Below are positions 28,305 through 38,452 of a stretch of DNA of 64,000 bases, one piece after another. Source of the stretch: Gammaproteobacteria bacterium (GTDB lineage Bacteria; Pseudomonadota; Gammaproteobacteria; Burkholderiales; Gallionellaceae). Location of the stretch: assembly GCA_018820925.1 (NCBI GenBank), contig JAHJNJ010000035.1, positions 1-64,000 on the forward strand, given 5' to 3'. Below the pieces are notes generated by a model that saw only the letters and a program-made list of their open reading frames with translations, made no database searches and had not been told where the DNA came from. How positions within the stretch are numbered: position 1 is the stretch's first letter; each line of letters opens with the position of its first letter. A program made the translations under genes and the position numbers.

Positions 28305-29453
28305 TCAGGCAGCAACCGCACGTACTACCCCATCCGCAAAGCGACGCGCCATGTTTTCCACTGTGAATTCCTTTGCGCTGTCACGACATCCTGTTCGCAA
28401 AGCATCCAATGCCTGCATGTCACTCAGCAGATGCACCGTCGCCTGCACGTAAGCGTCCAGATCATCAGCCGTCATTACGCCGTTGACACCATTTTCGAGA
28501 TAAACAATTTCAGGACTATGAATCCCGCAATCCGTCGTCAACATGGGCACGCCGCTCACAAACGCATCCAGGATGCCCAATCCAACCAACCCCGGGTTCA
28601 ACATCACTTGCGCCACCGAGAGATAAGCCGCTTTCTCCCTGCCAAAGCGCGCGCCAACCCAGCGAGCCCATGGATGCATGGCACACCAGGCTTGCACCTT
28701 GTCCCGCTCCGGCCCCTCTCCCACGATCAATAGATGAAATTCAGGAACTTCGCCACGAATTGCCTCGGCAGCAGCAAACAGGAAATCCAGCCGCTTGTCG
28801 GTGTACAACGAACCCACGAAAACGCCCACCGGCCCGCTTCCAAAACCCAGCGACTCGCGCAAGGCGCGGGTTTCTTCAATAGTGACCGACTGTCGTTGTT
28901 GTCGAAGTTCGAATGTGTCAACTGCGTTGTTCAATACCGTTATATGGTCACCGGGAAAACCCGCCGCCATCACCAGATCGGCGCTCATTTGCGTGTAGGC
29001 GAACCACCAGTCAACTCGATTTGTTGTCCAGCGTTTGAAACGCTCCTTAAGGCCGCGCGGATTACCACTTTGAAGATTTGCGCCATGCCCCCAGAAAGCG
29101 AGCTTGAAACGACGCGGTGCCAGCATAAGAAGGTGATTCAGGATCAGTTTGTTCTCTTGCGTGACAATCACCAGGTCTGCGGCCCCAAGATGACCCTGTA
29201 CAGATTGCCAGCACAGCCGCTCTCCGGCCAGATAATGGGTCGGAATCGGCTTGGCCCATGGCAGTTCACCTGCATCGTTTTTTTCTTCTTCCGCTGTCGT
29301 GCCCTTACCGACAAGGAGATCCAGACGGATGTTCCGGTCGGCAAGCTTCTCGCGCAGAGCTTCGAAAAGCGGGACGCGGTAATGCGTAAGGCGACGCTGA
29401 ATAATGCAGACCGTTCGCGCCGTTTGGCTGGATGATTTTGTTAAGCCATGCAT
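28305..29453 (-). CDS. Glycosyltransferase family 4 (start uncertain; longer ORF to 29732 overlaps the neighbour)
   Basis: RRLTHYRVPLFEALREKL, VGSLYTDKRLDFLFAAAEAI, GLGILDAFVSGVPMLTTD. Confidence 0.85.
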   Translation of the reverse strand: MHGLTKSSSQTARTVCIIQRRLTHYRVPLFEALREKLADRNIRLDLLVGKGTTAEEEKNDAGELPWAKPIPTHYLAGERLCWQSVQGHLGAADLVIVTQENKLILNHLLMLAPRRFKLAFWGHGANLQSGNPRGLKERFKRWTTNRVDWWFAYTQMSADLVMAAGFPGDHITVLNNAVDTFELRQQRQSVTIEETRALRESLGFGSGPVGVFVGSLYTDKRLDFLFAAAEAIRGEVPEFHLLIVGEGPERDKVQAWCAMHPWARWVGARFGREKAAYLSVAQVMLNPGLVGLGILDAFVSGVPMLTTDCGIHSPEIVYLENGVNGVMTADDLDAYVQATVHLLSDMQALDALRTGCRDSAKEFTVENMARRFADGVVRAVAA

Positions 29454-29526
29454 GCTGCATTTCCTCCGACACCAGTCCCCAGCCCAGTCCGCCTTGTCAC
29501 TATCTGATTTTGAATCCCATCCATTT

Positions 29527-30783
29527 TCATTTGTTCTGAACAATCGCATCCCGGTTGGACGATTCATGGCTACATGCATCAAGCATATGCAACACTCCTC
29601 TAACCCGACTTTCCCACGACATTGTTGAAGCAACATGATCAAGCGCGCGACGCCCCATCTCTGCGCGGCGAATCTCGTCGTTAGCCAGGACCATGATTGC
29701 ATCAGCCAGCCGTTGTACAACATCTTCTTCATTCAAACCAGGAACATCAATCACAATTCCGGTTTCCGCCGACACCAAAGTAGCCGGCCCGCCAATGCCA
29801 AGACAAATCACCGGCAAGCCTTTTGCCTGTGCTTCCAGAACAACAGAACCACCAGAGTCATGCAGACTGGGAAAAAGAAAACAATGCATGGTTTGATACA
29901 CTGAAAAAAGTTCCTGTTGCGGCATATGGCTGATCCAACGGATTTGCCCGGCAACGCCTTCAGCCTGCTCTACCCGGCGGAGTTCGGATTCATAGGGGCC
30001 TTGTCCAACCAAGGTGAATTCGACATTCACCTTGCGACGCAACGCTTCAGCTACCGCGCGTATGGCGAGATGAGCCCCTTTCAATCCGTGAAAGCGACCT
30101 ACGAACAGAATGCGCATCGGGTCCCCTTCTTTGCGTGTGGGAATCAAGGTATTTGCATCAGAATCGACACCAAGATTCGGGTAAACGATGGCACGTTTGC
30201 GAAATGGCCAAGGCAGTGCCATTTTGGTTTCTTGTGTGGCAGTGAGAATCACCGTTGTGCGCGCATATGCGCACCATAGAAATGGATCCACCAAAGCTAA
30301 TTTGTTGATTATGGCCCGCAGAATATCCCTGATCATTTCACCACGTTCAAACGATTTCTTGAGTCTGAACGGTGCGTCCTCTCCTCCACCAAGGGGGCCA
30401 AAAACAAAGGGGATGCCCAAGAATCCCAGAAAGGAAGGGTGTCGAAATACACTGTAAGTAATATGCAATGCCCAATCGAATGTTTGCTTCTTGTGCAGTG
30501 CCTTGGCAAACGGCAGCAGCGAAAATTGCCAAGCTGTGTAGAGTAGTTGCGCCGTGATGGAATTGAGCGGCACTCGGGCCAGCCAGCGAGGACGAAAATA
30601 TACGAACCTCAAATTCGCAATGGGGTGGTCAGCCAGCTCGGCTTCTATGGCTTCACTTCGTGTGACATCAGTCACGACGACAACTTCATGCAGTTTTGCC
30701 AACTCAACAGCCCAACGCCATCCAACGCCCCCCTCACTTCCAGCATAAGGTTTACAGGCAAATGCAGACAAAAGTATCTTCAT
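29527..30783 (-). CDS. Glycosyltransferase family 4
   Basis: KILLSAFACKPYAGSEGGVGWRWAVELAK, FVGRFHGLKGAHLAIRAVAEA, DSGGSVVLEAQAKGLPVICL. Confidence 0.93.
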   Translation of the reverse strand: MKILLSAFACKPYAGSEGGVGWRWAVELAKLHEVVVVTDVTRSEAIEAELADHPIANLRFVYFRPRWLARVPLNSITAQLLYTAWQFSLLPFAKALHKKQTFDWALHITYSVFRHPSFLGFLGIPFVFGPLGGGEDAPFRLKKSFERGEMIRDILRAIINKLALVDPFLWCAYARTTVILTATQETKMALPWPFRKRAIVYPNLGVDSDANTLIPTRKEGDPMRILFVGRFHGLKGAHLAIRAVAEALRRKVNVEFTLVGQGPYESELRRVEQAEGVAGQIRWISHMPQQELFSVYQTMHCFLFPSLHDSGGSVVLEAQAKGLPVICLGIGGPATLVSAETGIVIDVPGLNEEDVVQRLADAIMVLANDEIRRAEMGRRALDHVASTMSWESRVRGVLHMLDACSHESSNRDAIVQNK

Positions 30784-30894
30784 GACATGAATTCCGGGGA
30801 ATGCATTTCGAAATACAAATTTGTCGCCAACAAAATGGCAATGTCATGCAACAAATCAAAGTTGTAAGTCACGTTCTGGCCCCCTATTACGCAG

Positions 30895-32208
30895 TTAACT
30901 GAGTGATCGAATCAGCACGGGACTAGCCCACAATTCGATGTCATCTGTTGGGAAGATTTTCCGACTCACCCCATCTAGCGACTCCATCCCCGCCGCATTC
31001 CAGCTTTTCGGAATATTCCAGCGCATCGGCCCGTAATCGTGAGCCCAAATCAATCGACCGATCATTTTCCCGTGTTCGACTAAGAGACAAAAATCCACGC
31101 CCCCTGTGCGCTGCACCTCGCCAATCTGTCGACCAGTCAACCAACCCGCCACGGTGCCGTAGGCCACGCCAGCAGCGTTGATCTTATGCCCCACAAAATG
31201 AGTAAGACCCAGATACTTGCCATCCCACATAAACCAGTAAAAACGCTCGATGCCCAGCGAAGCCGCAATGATGAGCGAACGCGCAAGCCACGCGGCAGCC
31301 TCGGTTTGCGGCAAAATCCGAGAAAACGATCCGCCTCCAATCGGGTAAGTGTCTGGAGAGGTGGCGGGATCGGCGATGAGATATCCGAATTCCGTATTCC
31401 ACACCGGGAGTTGTGTCAGGCCATGTCGCGCCATGACCTTGAGCAGCGCTGTGTGGTATTGCGGAATCTGCTCGGGAAGTCCGTAGTAATGGAAACTCAC
31501 GATATCGGTGCATTTATCACCGCCCGCAGCCAGATAGGCATCCATGCGCGCCACCCCTTTCTCCCCACCCACCATGGCAGGAGAAGTCAGTCTGGCCTGA
31601 GGATCAATTTCCTTGATAATGCGATGCGCGGCCTGACCCAACTCGACTAGCTGGCCGGCAGTGAAATGCGCTTTGGCACCATCCACTTCGCGCACTGTGG
31701 GCTCGTTCCACAATTCGTAATGACGAATGCGGCCCTGGTAGCGTAGCGCCACGGTGCGCACGTAGTTTTCCCAGTCGGCCAGATGGCTCGGCGGCGCATA
31801 CGACCCATATTTGTAGGGTCCCTTTACGGACCGATTGGACGATGCCCAGTGCGGCGTTTCGCCCAGAGCGAACAGCACGTCCACTCCGCGCGATTCCATT
31901 AGCCGCATGGCAATATCCAGCTTGTCGAAGTGCCACTCCCCCTTGCTCGACTCCAGACTGAACCAGTGCAACTGCGGCAACATTGCGCGCCATGTCCCCA
32001 CCGGCACACTGGGAAAATTGGCGACATAAGGTGCAACCACCGGCCATCCCATATGCAGACCAAAAAATGTGGGCTGCACCAGATGCATCGCCTCCGCTTC
32101 AAGAACACTGGTAGCAGTGGCGATTTGCGGGAACAAAGACCCCAGCACTCCCGCAGCTGCGATGCGTAAAAAATCTCGGCGGTCCGGGTAGTTTTTCATC
32201 TTCTGCAA
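30895..32208 (-). CDS. Secreted glycoside hydrolase (GH5/GH39-like TIM barrel) with twin-arginine-like signal
   Basis: DRRDFLRIAAAGVLGSLFP; RHYELWNEPTVR and PVWNTEFGYL acid/base and nucleophile-like motifs. Confidence 0.75.
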   Translation of the reverse strand: MQKMKNYPDRRDFLRIAAAGVLGSLFPQIATATSVLEAEAMHLVQPTFFGLHMGWPVVAPYVANFPSVPVGTWRAMLPQLHWFSLESSKGEWHFDKLDIAMRLMESRGVDVLFALGETPHWASSNRSVKGPYKYGSYAPPSHLADWENYVRTVALRYQGRIRHYELWNEPTVREVDGAKAHFTAGQLVELGQAAHRIIKEIDPQARLTSPAMVGGEKGVARMDAYLAAGGDKCTDIVSFHYYGLPEQIPQYHTALLKVMARHGLTQLPVWNTEFGYLIADPATSPDTYPIGGGSFSRILPQTEAAAWLARSLIIAASLGIERFYWFMWDGKYLGLTHFVGHKINAAGVAYGTVAGWLTGRQIGEVQRTGGVDFCLLVEHGKMIGRLIWAHDYGPMRWNIPKSWNAAGMESLDGVSRKIFPTDDIELWASPVLIRSLS

Positions 32209-32211
32209 TAC

Positions 32212-33081
32212 CTATCCACGTGCGCGGCGGAACTTGGCGGCAAACGCGCGCAGCACTGCAGACACATAGGGACGGACAAAATATGCCGGCCAAAACAGGC
32301 CGCAGTTGCGCTGCACGTACACGCGCCATGCATGCGGCGGTACGCGCTTGGGGCCGCAAGTCTTGCGCAATTGCAGCCTGATGTTTGCTGCCTCCGCAGG
32401 AAGAGTCACCGCAGGTTGATTTGAGCTGCATGTCCCGACAAAGCCGGGTACCATCCAGATGCCAAAGCCAGCGCGGCGCGCCCTGAAACCGTAATCCCAG
32501 TCGCCGATCGCATGAACGAAGGCGTCGTCGATATTGCCTATCGCCTGCACCACCTGCTGCGGAATAAGCACGCAATTGCCATTGAGGGTTTGACAGGATT
32601 GTGGATGGTCGGCCTCGGGCAAATGAACGAGCGTGTTCGGCGACCAGCGGCTGCGGCTTACCAAACCGCCATAAGTAAGTTGCCCGCTGACCGCATCGCA
32701 GGTAGCTCCGACGATGACATCGCGCCGTCCGCCATGCGCCGATGCCATTTCGTCGCTGCAAACAAATACACGCTGCAGTGCCTCGGGATAGAGGATCGTG
32801 TCATCGTTGAGCCACAGGTAGAAATCATGATCCTGTTGCATGGCAACACCAAACGCGCGTCGCATACCGCCGTTCCAGAATAAGCTGCCATCGCCATCGA
32901 TCACGTTGACCAGCGGAAACTCTGCGCGCACTGCCGTTTCAGTACCGTCGCTGCTGCCATCATCAACCAGATACACAGACAATTCGCAATCCGAAGGCAG
33001 GCTGCACGCATGCAGCGCGCGCAGGCAGGCCAGCGTCTGGTCGCGGCGGTTATGGCAGGTAAGCAAGGCAGCGAGGTGCAT
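32212..33081 (-). CDS. Glycosyltransferase family 2
   Basis: LAALLTCHNRRDQTLACLRAL, VYLVDDGSSDGT, FYLWLNDDTILYPEAL. Confidence 0.92.
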   Translation of the reverse strand: MHLAALLTCHNRRDQTLACLRALHACSLPSDCELSVYLVDDGSSDGTETAVRAEFPLVNVIDGDGSLFWNGGMRRAFGVAMQQDHDFYLWLNDDTILYPEALQRVFVCSDEMASAHGGRRDVIVGATCDAVSGQLTYGGLVSRSRWSPNTLVHLPEADHPQSCQTLNGNCVLIPQQVVQAIGNIDDAFVHAIGDWDYGFRARRAGFGIWMVPGFVGTCSSNQPAVTLPAEAANIRLQLRKTCGPKRVPPHAWRVYVQRNCGLFWPAYFVRPYVSAVLRAFAAKFRRARG

Positions 33082-33087
33082 GGAACG

Positions 33088-34446
33088 TTACCTGAGAACG
33101 AATTTTGCCGTGGCCGACCGCACGACAGATGGATGAGGCACGGCCTGCACCACCAGAGAATAGGCCAATCCCATAAAGTAGGCCTGCATGGAACCTATGC
33201 CGTAGCCAATGGCATACACCATGGTGGCAACAATGAACAGGGCAAGTATTTCGCCACCCAGCCAGTCTGGGGTCTCCACTCGACCTCTCAACAGCCTGCG
33301 CACGGTGACAACTTGCACCACAACGTATGAAAACAGAACCAGCAGGCCGCCGCGCGTAAGCAGACTCACGTAGTGGCTGTGAGCTTGCACTTTGGTTTCC
33401 TGCCCCTGCGATTCGATGAAGCGTTGGTTGCCGGAACCAAATGGCTTACCGACCAGCCACACCAGAGGTCCCGCAGCAGCCCAGTCTTCTACCAGAGCCT
33501 TCCATGAATCCATGCGCCAGGCGATTGTGCTGTTCTTCTTTTGAGTTTCAGCCACCGAACGCTCAAATTCCTGTGTCACAACGGACTTGGGCGCCAATGC
33601 GAACAAGGCACCCAGCACCAGAGCCCCCACCAGCAGTGGCACCAACAACCCTGCCTGGCCACCTTTGCGGCGACTACCGGCCAGCCACCAGGCAAAGCCC
33701 AGAGCGGCAAGCGTGGAAATCCAGACCGTGCGATGTGCCAATACCATCACCACCAGCAACAATACCGGCACCGTGTACATCATCGCCTGGCGTTGGGCAT
33801 TCAGCTTTATCCACATTGCAGAACCGGGCAACATGGCCATGGCGATCAGCATTGCGCCCGCAGCATTCAGCACCCGCAGAGGCGCGTGGCGATCGAACCA
33901 ATCCCCGGTTTCCCCTATGGCATAGGCGCCCCAACGGTATATCGCGAGCAACACCAATGCCAACGCTATGAAATAGAACGCCATGAATATTTTCCCTACC
34001 TGCTCCGAAGAGAGACGGAAACTCATCAAGTAAAGAACCGGAACCACCATGTAAAATGTGCTTCGAAATTCGACGCCTGCGGCCGATTTGTATTGGACCA
34101 ACCCTACAACAAACAATCCCCCCCACACTACGGTCATCAACAGCCAGAGACGCACCACGAGATCCTTCGCTGGCAGATGCCCAAGCATTAATCTGACGGC
34201 GACCACGAAACCCAGCATCAGAAAACACATATCCTCAACAGTAAGAAATACACCTAGCGGCAAGGCGATATTTCCACCTGATTGAGAGATAACAAAAACG
34301 ACTGCACCCGCCCACACCCCGAAGACGGGGCTGCTATAAGCACCCACGACAAATATGCAGATCGCCAGCGCCAAAACCATGACAACCACAAATGGCAGCA
34401 CCTGGAAAAACAGGCCAAGCAGGGTGTAGATAATTTCGTTGCTCAT
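33088..34446 (-). CDS. O-antigen ligase/polymerase-like membrane protein (Wzy-like)
   Basis: Many hydrophobic segments; FIESQGQETKVQAHSHYVSLLTRGGLLVLFSYV, typical of O-antigen ligase-like proteins. Confidence 0.75.
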   Translation of the reverse strand: MSNEIIYTLLGLFFQVLPFVVVMVLALAICIFVVGAYSSPVFGVWAGAVVFVISQSGGNIALPLGVFLTVEDMCFLMLGFVVAVRLMLGHLPAKDLVVRLWLLMTVVWGGLFVVGLVQYKSAAGVEFRSTFYMVVPVLYLMSFRLSSEQVGKIFMAFYFIALALVLLAIYRWGAYAIGETGDWFDRHAPLRVLNAAGAMLIAMAMLPGSAMWIKLNAQRQAMMYTVPVLLLVVMVLAHRTVWISTLAALGFAWWLAGSRRKGGQAGLLVPLLVGALVLGALFALAPKSVVTQEFERSVAETQKKNSTIAWRMDSWKALVEDWAAAGPLVWLVGKPFGSGNQRFIESQGQETKVQAHSHYVSLLTRGGLLVLFSYVVVQVVTVRRLLRGRVETPDWLGGEILALFIVATMVYAIGYGIGSMQAYFMGLAYSLVVQAVPHPSVVRSATAKFVLR

Positions 34447-34448
34447 GT

Positions 34449-35615
34449 TCAGGCCACCTCTTCGCCGGTAATGGCGGAGACCCACCTCGGTCCCAGCACA
34501 TCCGGCGCAAACCGCGTCTGGTAGCGTTTTGCCGCTGCCTGAGACATCAGGTAAAACGCCTGCTGATCTTCGAGTATCCCTATCAATTTCTCAGCGCAGC
34601 CGGGAGCATCGTCAAGCGGCCAGAGCACGCCTTCCACACCATCGTCGAATACTTCCGGAATACCACCAACTGCCGGGGCAAATATGGGCAGGGCATGCGA
34701 CATGGCTTCGACCAGAACGATGCCAAAACTCTCCATGCGGGCAGCATGCGCAAATACGCGGTGTCCCGAAATCAGGCCGGAAGCCCCGGTCACGTAGCCC
34801 AAAAACTGAACCTGCCCAGCCACACCGAGTTGCTGCGCCAAAACCTGCCATTCGGCACGGCTGGGTCCATCACCCACCAAAGTCAGACTGTAGATGTATC
34901 CCCGTCGCCGTGCTTCCGCCAGCACATGCAACAGATAGCCTTGGTTCTTGCGGGGTTCCAGCGTGCCGATGGAAATGATATCCCCGCGCACAGGCTGATT
35001 CGCGGATGGCATTGCGGTGGCGTGCTCGGGGAAGTTTGGAATCACCTCGACCTGGACTTCCGCCAGTGCCGGGTTGCGCTCAAGCACAATGCGCCGCATG
35101 TAATCCGAAACAAAAATGACTTTGTCGAGCTGCGGCAGGACTTCTTGTTCGGTGCGCATCAGGCTGCGCCACGCCGCACTCCCCTCGCTGGCCAGGCCAT
35201 TGAGTTGATATTCGTAGGCTTCCGAAATATTGAAGTGCAGGACCGCCACCAAACGAAATTGGAATCCTTCGCGCCGCATCGCCAGCGCAGCGCTTGCACT
35301 GAGCGGATCCTGTGCGTAGATCACGACAGCCCTTCCCTTCAGCATGCGCAGGTTTTTCCGCAAAATAATGCGCATGTATTGGAACGTGAACATGCGGTGC
35401 AATAGTGCGGCTCTCTCTCGGCTAAATACCTTCAGCAATCGAACGGCAAGCCACGGAAGTTTTCGTATCCAGCGGCTTACCAGGTATGGCTCGGCCAAGC
35501 TCACCTCGTAACCTTGTTGACGCGCATAGCCCATGACCGCCCGAAAATGCGTCTGTACACCGCACCATCCCTGCTCGCGCATGAGGCTGGCAATCAGGAT
35601 CGCGGGCCGTGTCAT
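34449..35615 (-). CDS. Glycosyltransferase family 4
   Basis: IISIGTLEPRKNQGYLLHVLAEARRRG, AARMESFGIVLVEAMSHALPIFAPAVGGIPEV. Confidence 0.92.
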   Translation of the reverse strand: MTRPAILIASLMREQGWCGVQTHFRAVMGYARQQGYEVSLAEPYLVSRWIRKLPWLAVRLLKVFSRERAALLHRMFTFQYMRIILRKNLRMLKGRAVVIYAQDPLSASAALAMRREGFQFRLVAVLHFNISEAYEYQLNGLASEGSAAWRSLMRTEQEVLPQLDKVIFVSDYMRRIVLERNPALAEVQVEVIPNFPEHATAMPSANQPVRGDIISIGTLEPRKNQGYLLHVLAEARRRGYIYSLTLVGDGPSRAEWQVLAQQLGVAGQVQFLGYVTGASGLISGHRVFAHAARMESFGIVLVEAMSHALPIFAPAVGGIPEVFDDGVEGVLWPLDDAPGCAEKLIGILEDQQAFYLMSQAAAKRYQTRFAPDVLGPRWVSAITGEEVA

Positions 35616-37162
35616 GCCGCACTCCATTGCATCATCAAGCCGCCCAATCGCGGGCCCAGGTGCGGCTGCGCACTGCGCATAAGGCCTTTTGCCTCAGAGC
35701 AAAAAATCCAGCGGCCCCACAATGCAATCGCAATCAATACGATGATCGCGGCCGAGGCAAGCACCAGCACAAAGCGCAGGCCCGGCTGCGGAAGCACAAA
35801 GGTCAACCAGTAATCGGCCTGCCAAGCCAGCAACCCCGCCAGCACAGCCAGCATCAGGGGACCGATCAACGCGCGAAGCAGCGCACGGGCGGGGGCGGCA
35901 ATCAATCCCGCCGCAACATGAGTTACCAGCCAGGCGCGTAGCAGATACACCGCCAGCACGACCCAAGCCACAGCAGACAATGAATAGCGGGACGCCACAA
36001 TCACGGCAAGCACCATCACGACCAGTCCAATCGCCTGGGATGCGGCGTCCATGCCCGCACGGCCCATGCCCAACATCATCGGCCCGCCCATCGCGAGCAC
36101 GGCGTTGACCGGCATGGCCAGCGCCAGCGGAGTAATCAGAACGATGGCTGCCCGCCACTCCTGTCCGTATACGGCAAGGATCGTCGTTTCCGGCATGGCG
36201 GCTAATGCCGCAAAGGCCGGAGCCAATACGACAGACATAACGCAGATGGAGGCAAGATACGTATCGCGCACGGCTTCAGCCCGGCTTTGCAGGCGCGAGT
36301 AGAGCGGCAGCAGCACGCCTTGCAGGGTGGATACGACGGCGTTCATGGGGGAAGCAATCAGGTTCATGCTACGGTTATATACGCCAAGATTCACGATGCC
36401 CAACATGCGCCCAATGATGGCCGAATCCAAGTTGCTGATACCCCAACTGGTGAGGTTGCTGGCGAGCACTTTGGAACCAAACTTGAACAGACCGGATTGG
36501 TCGGCGTTGAATGCGGGCTTGAGCGGGTGGCGCGTGCTCAGATACACGGCGATTGCATTCATGGCGCTCTGCGTAAGCTGTGCGCTCACCAGCGCCCACA
36601 CACCCAGTCCGGAAAAAGCGAGCGGCATACCCACCAGCAAATATCCGGCCAGATAGCTCAATATTTGAATTATCTGCAATCGCTTGTGGTTGAGGTCGCG
36701 GCGCAGTAGCGCGGAGGCGGTCTGGCCGAATGCCTGAAAAACGAAAAGCAGACTCATCCAGCGCAAGACAGGCACAGCATCGGCACGTCCAAAAAATCCA
36801 GCAATCGAGGGCGCGGCGACCATTGCGAGCAAGGCCAGCGTCAACCCCGCGAGCATTTGCAGCGTGAAGACAAAGCGGATGTCGCGCGGGGAAACCTGCT
36901 CTTTCTGGATCAGCGCAACGCCCAATCCGGTGTCGGCAACCAGATTGCCCAGCCCAATGATCAGCGAAGCGATTGCGATCAGACCGAACGGTTCGGGCCC
37001 GAGCTGTCGGGCCAACACAATGCCGATCACCAACTGGCTCAGCATCCTGACGACTGCGCCAAGATAGTTCCACTTGAGCGCCCCCAGGCTTCGGTGCGCA
37101 AGCCCGGTGGCAGGCTTGCCGGGCTGCAACTCCAATTTGGTAATCACGGCAGGCTTCTTCAT
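35612..37162 (-). CDS. Polysaccharide flippase, MOP/MATE-like (Wzx)
   Basis: ALKWNYLGAVVRMLSQLVIGIVLARQLGPEPFGLIAIASLIIGLGNLVADTGLGVALIQ. Confidence 0.9.
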   Translation of the reverse strand: MKKPAVITKLELQPGKPATGLAHRSLGALKWNYLGAVVRMLSQLVIGIVLARQLGPEPFGLIAIASLIIGLGNLVADTGLGVALIQKEQVSPRDIRFVFTLQMLAGLTLALLAMVAAPSIAGFFGRADAVPVLRWMSLLFVFQAFGQTASALLRRDLNHKRLQIIQILSYLAGYLLVGMPLAFSGLGVWALVSAQLTQSAMNAIAVYLSTRHPLKPAFNADQSGLFKFGSKVLASNLTSWGISNLDSAIIGRMLGIVNLGVYNRSMNLIASPMNAVVSTLQGVLLPLYSRLQSRAEAVRDTYLASICVMSVVLAPAFAALAAMPETTILAVYGQEWRAAIVLITPLALAMPVNAVLAMGGPMMLGMGRAGMDAASQAIGLVVMVLAVIVASRYSLSAVAWVVLAVYLLRAWLVTHVAAGLIAAPARALLRALIGPLMLAVLAGLLAWQADYWLTFVLPQPGLRFVLVLASAAIIVLIAIALWGRWIFCSEAKGLMRSAQPHLGPRLGGLMMQWSAA

Positions 37163-37208
37163 TGATGAAGCCCTCCGCGTTCTGCCCGGCAGAAAGACAA
37201 CTGAGCCC

Positions 37209-38315
37209 TCATGACCCTGCGTCCCCGTTCAGCGGCACCACTCCGAACATCGCCAGATCGGTTGCTGCATGCTTTTCCTTCAGCCCGTGCTCAAGGCGGC
37301 TTAGCAGAGCAGAAGAAATTACACCCAACGCGGAGACAGGCACACCGCGCGGGCAGCAGGCTGAACGATCAGCAATCACGCTCGCGCGGAATCGAGCCGT
37401 AGCCCCGGCAGGCGGGCGTTGCGCGGCCTCATGTCCCCACAGGCTGAATGTTCCCTGTTCTTCCTGCAACTGCGGCGCAAACCACACATAAGGTGCGCGC
37501 GAAAGAAACGCGCCCCACAAACTGTAGGAGGACACCGAACAAACCAGGAGATCGGCGCTTGCCATGGCCAGCAAGTCGCTGCACACCGAATCACGCTGGT
37601 GAAAACCGGTAACCGGGTTGAAGCGCTGGATAAACGGAGCGAGTGCCTCAGGCTGCCCGTCTGTAAATAACTGGAATTGGACTTTGTCGCCGAAATGCCC
37701 GCGCAGTTGATCGCACACCGCAATGTACCAGGCAAGGGGCAGTGAACGATTGAAACAGCCGCGATAATCAATGTCCGCGTTCGCCGCCTTGAAATCGCCT
37801 GCACGGATATGCACCGCCACTACCAGCTTGTCCGGATCGAGACGCGTGCGCCAGTCGGTCAGGTTTTCCGCCGCACCGCGCGCGGCATACAAGCGCCCAA
37901 GAATGAAGTCGCGTGCTTCGCGTACAGCCAGGAATCCTCCCCACATGCCGCCCGTTTCGAGTGCAAACAAGCGCCTTTCTTTCCAGCCATTGCGTTCGGC
38001 AAATAGGGCAACCGCCTTGCGGTAATCCCGCTCGCCGGTCGACAGATAATCCTGCTCAGTAAAGCGGTAACGCGGCAATGTATGCAGCAATGCACGGTGG
38101 CTGATCCAGTCCGTGCGCGGCGTCCCGAAATAGCGCCAGTATTGACGCGGGTTGAGGCCGAAGGCTGGCGGCAGGGCAATGCCGTCGATTGCCTGCGCCG
38201 CAAGCCATGCCTTGGCCCAGGGATACAACTCGTTGCCCAAGCCGATCCCGCGCCCGGCAACACATGGTATGCATAACCGGATTCCCCCGCGTTTGGTCGC
38301 CATGTCTGAAGTCAT
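37209..38315 (-). CDS. GT11/fucosyltransferase-like protein
   Basis: GIGLGNELYPWAKAWLAA, VVAVHIRAGDFK, DLLAMASADLLVCSVSSYSLWGAFLSRAPYVW. Confidence 0.6.
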   Translation of the reverse strand: MTSDMATKRGGIRLCIPCVAGRGIGLGNELYPWAKAWLAAQAIDGIALPPAFGLNPRQYWRYFGTPRTDWISHRALLHTLPRYRFTEQDYLSTGERDYRKAVALFAERNGWKERRLFALETGGMWGGFLAVREARDFILGRLYAARGAAENLTDWRTRLDPDKLVVAVHIRAGDFKAANADIDYRGCFNRSLPLAWYIAVCDQLRGHFGDKVQFQLFTDGQPEALAPFIQRFNPVTGFHQRDSVCSDLLAMASADLLVCSVSSYSLWGAFLSRAPYVWFAPQLQEEQGTFSLWGHEAAQRPPAGATARFRASVIADRSACCPRGVPVSALGVISSALLSRLEHGLKEKHAATDLAMFGVVPLNGDAGS

Positions 38316-38452
38316 CCTGGACTCGTCATGCCACAGGATGAACGCGGTGCATCCGACAACACTTGGGAATAATTGCCAGCCACCTCAATACACAACACGC
38401 CTAAGGGGCTCAACTGGTTAAGCACAGGCAGAACACACAACAGGGTTTTCAT
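38312..38452 (-). CDS. 46-aa micro-ORF linked by ATGA overlaps to both neighbouring genes
   Basis: MKTLLCVLPVLNQLSPLGVLCIEVAGNYSQVLSDAPRSSCGMTSPG; ATG overlaps upstream GT stop, TGA overlaps downstream start. Confidence 0.45.
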   Translation of the reverse strand: MKTLLCVLPVLNQLSPLGVLCIEVAGNYSQVLSDAPRSSCGMTSPG

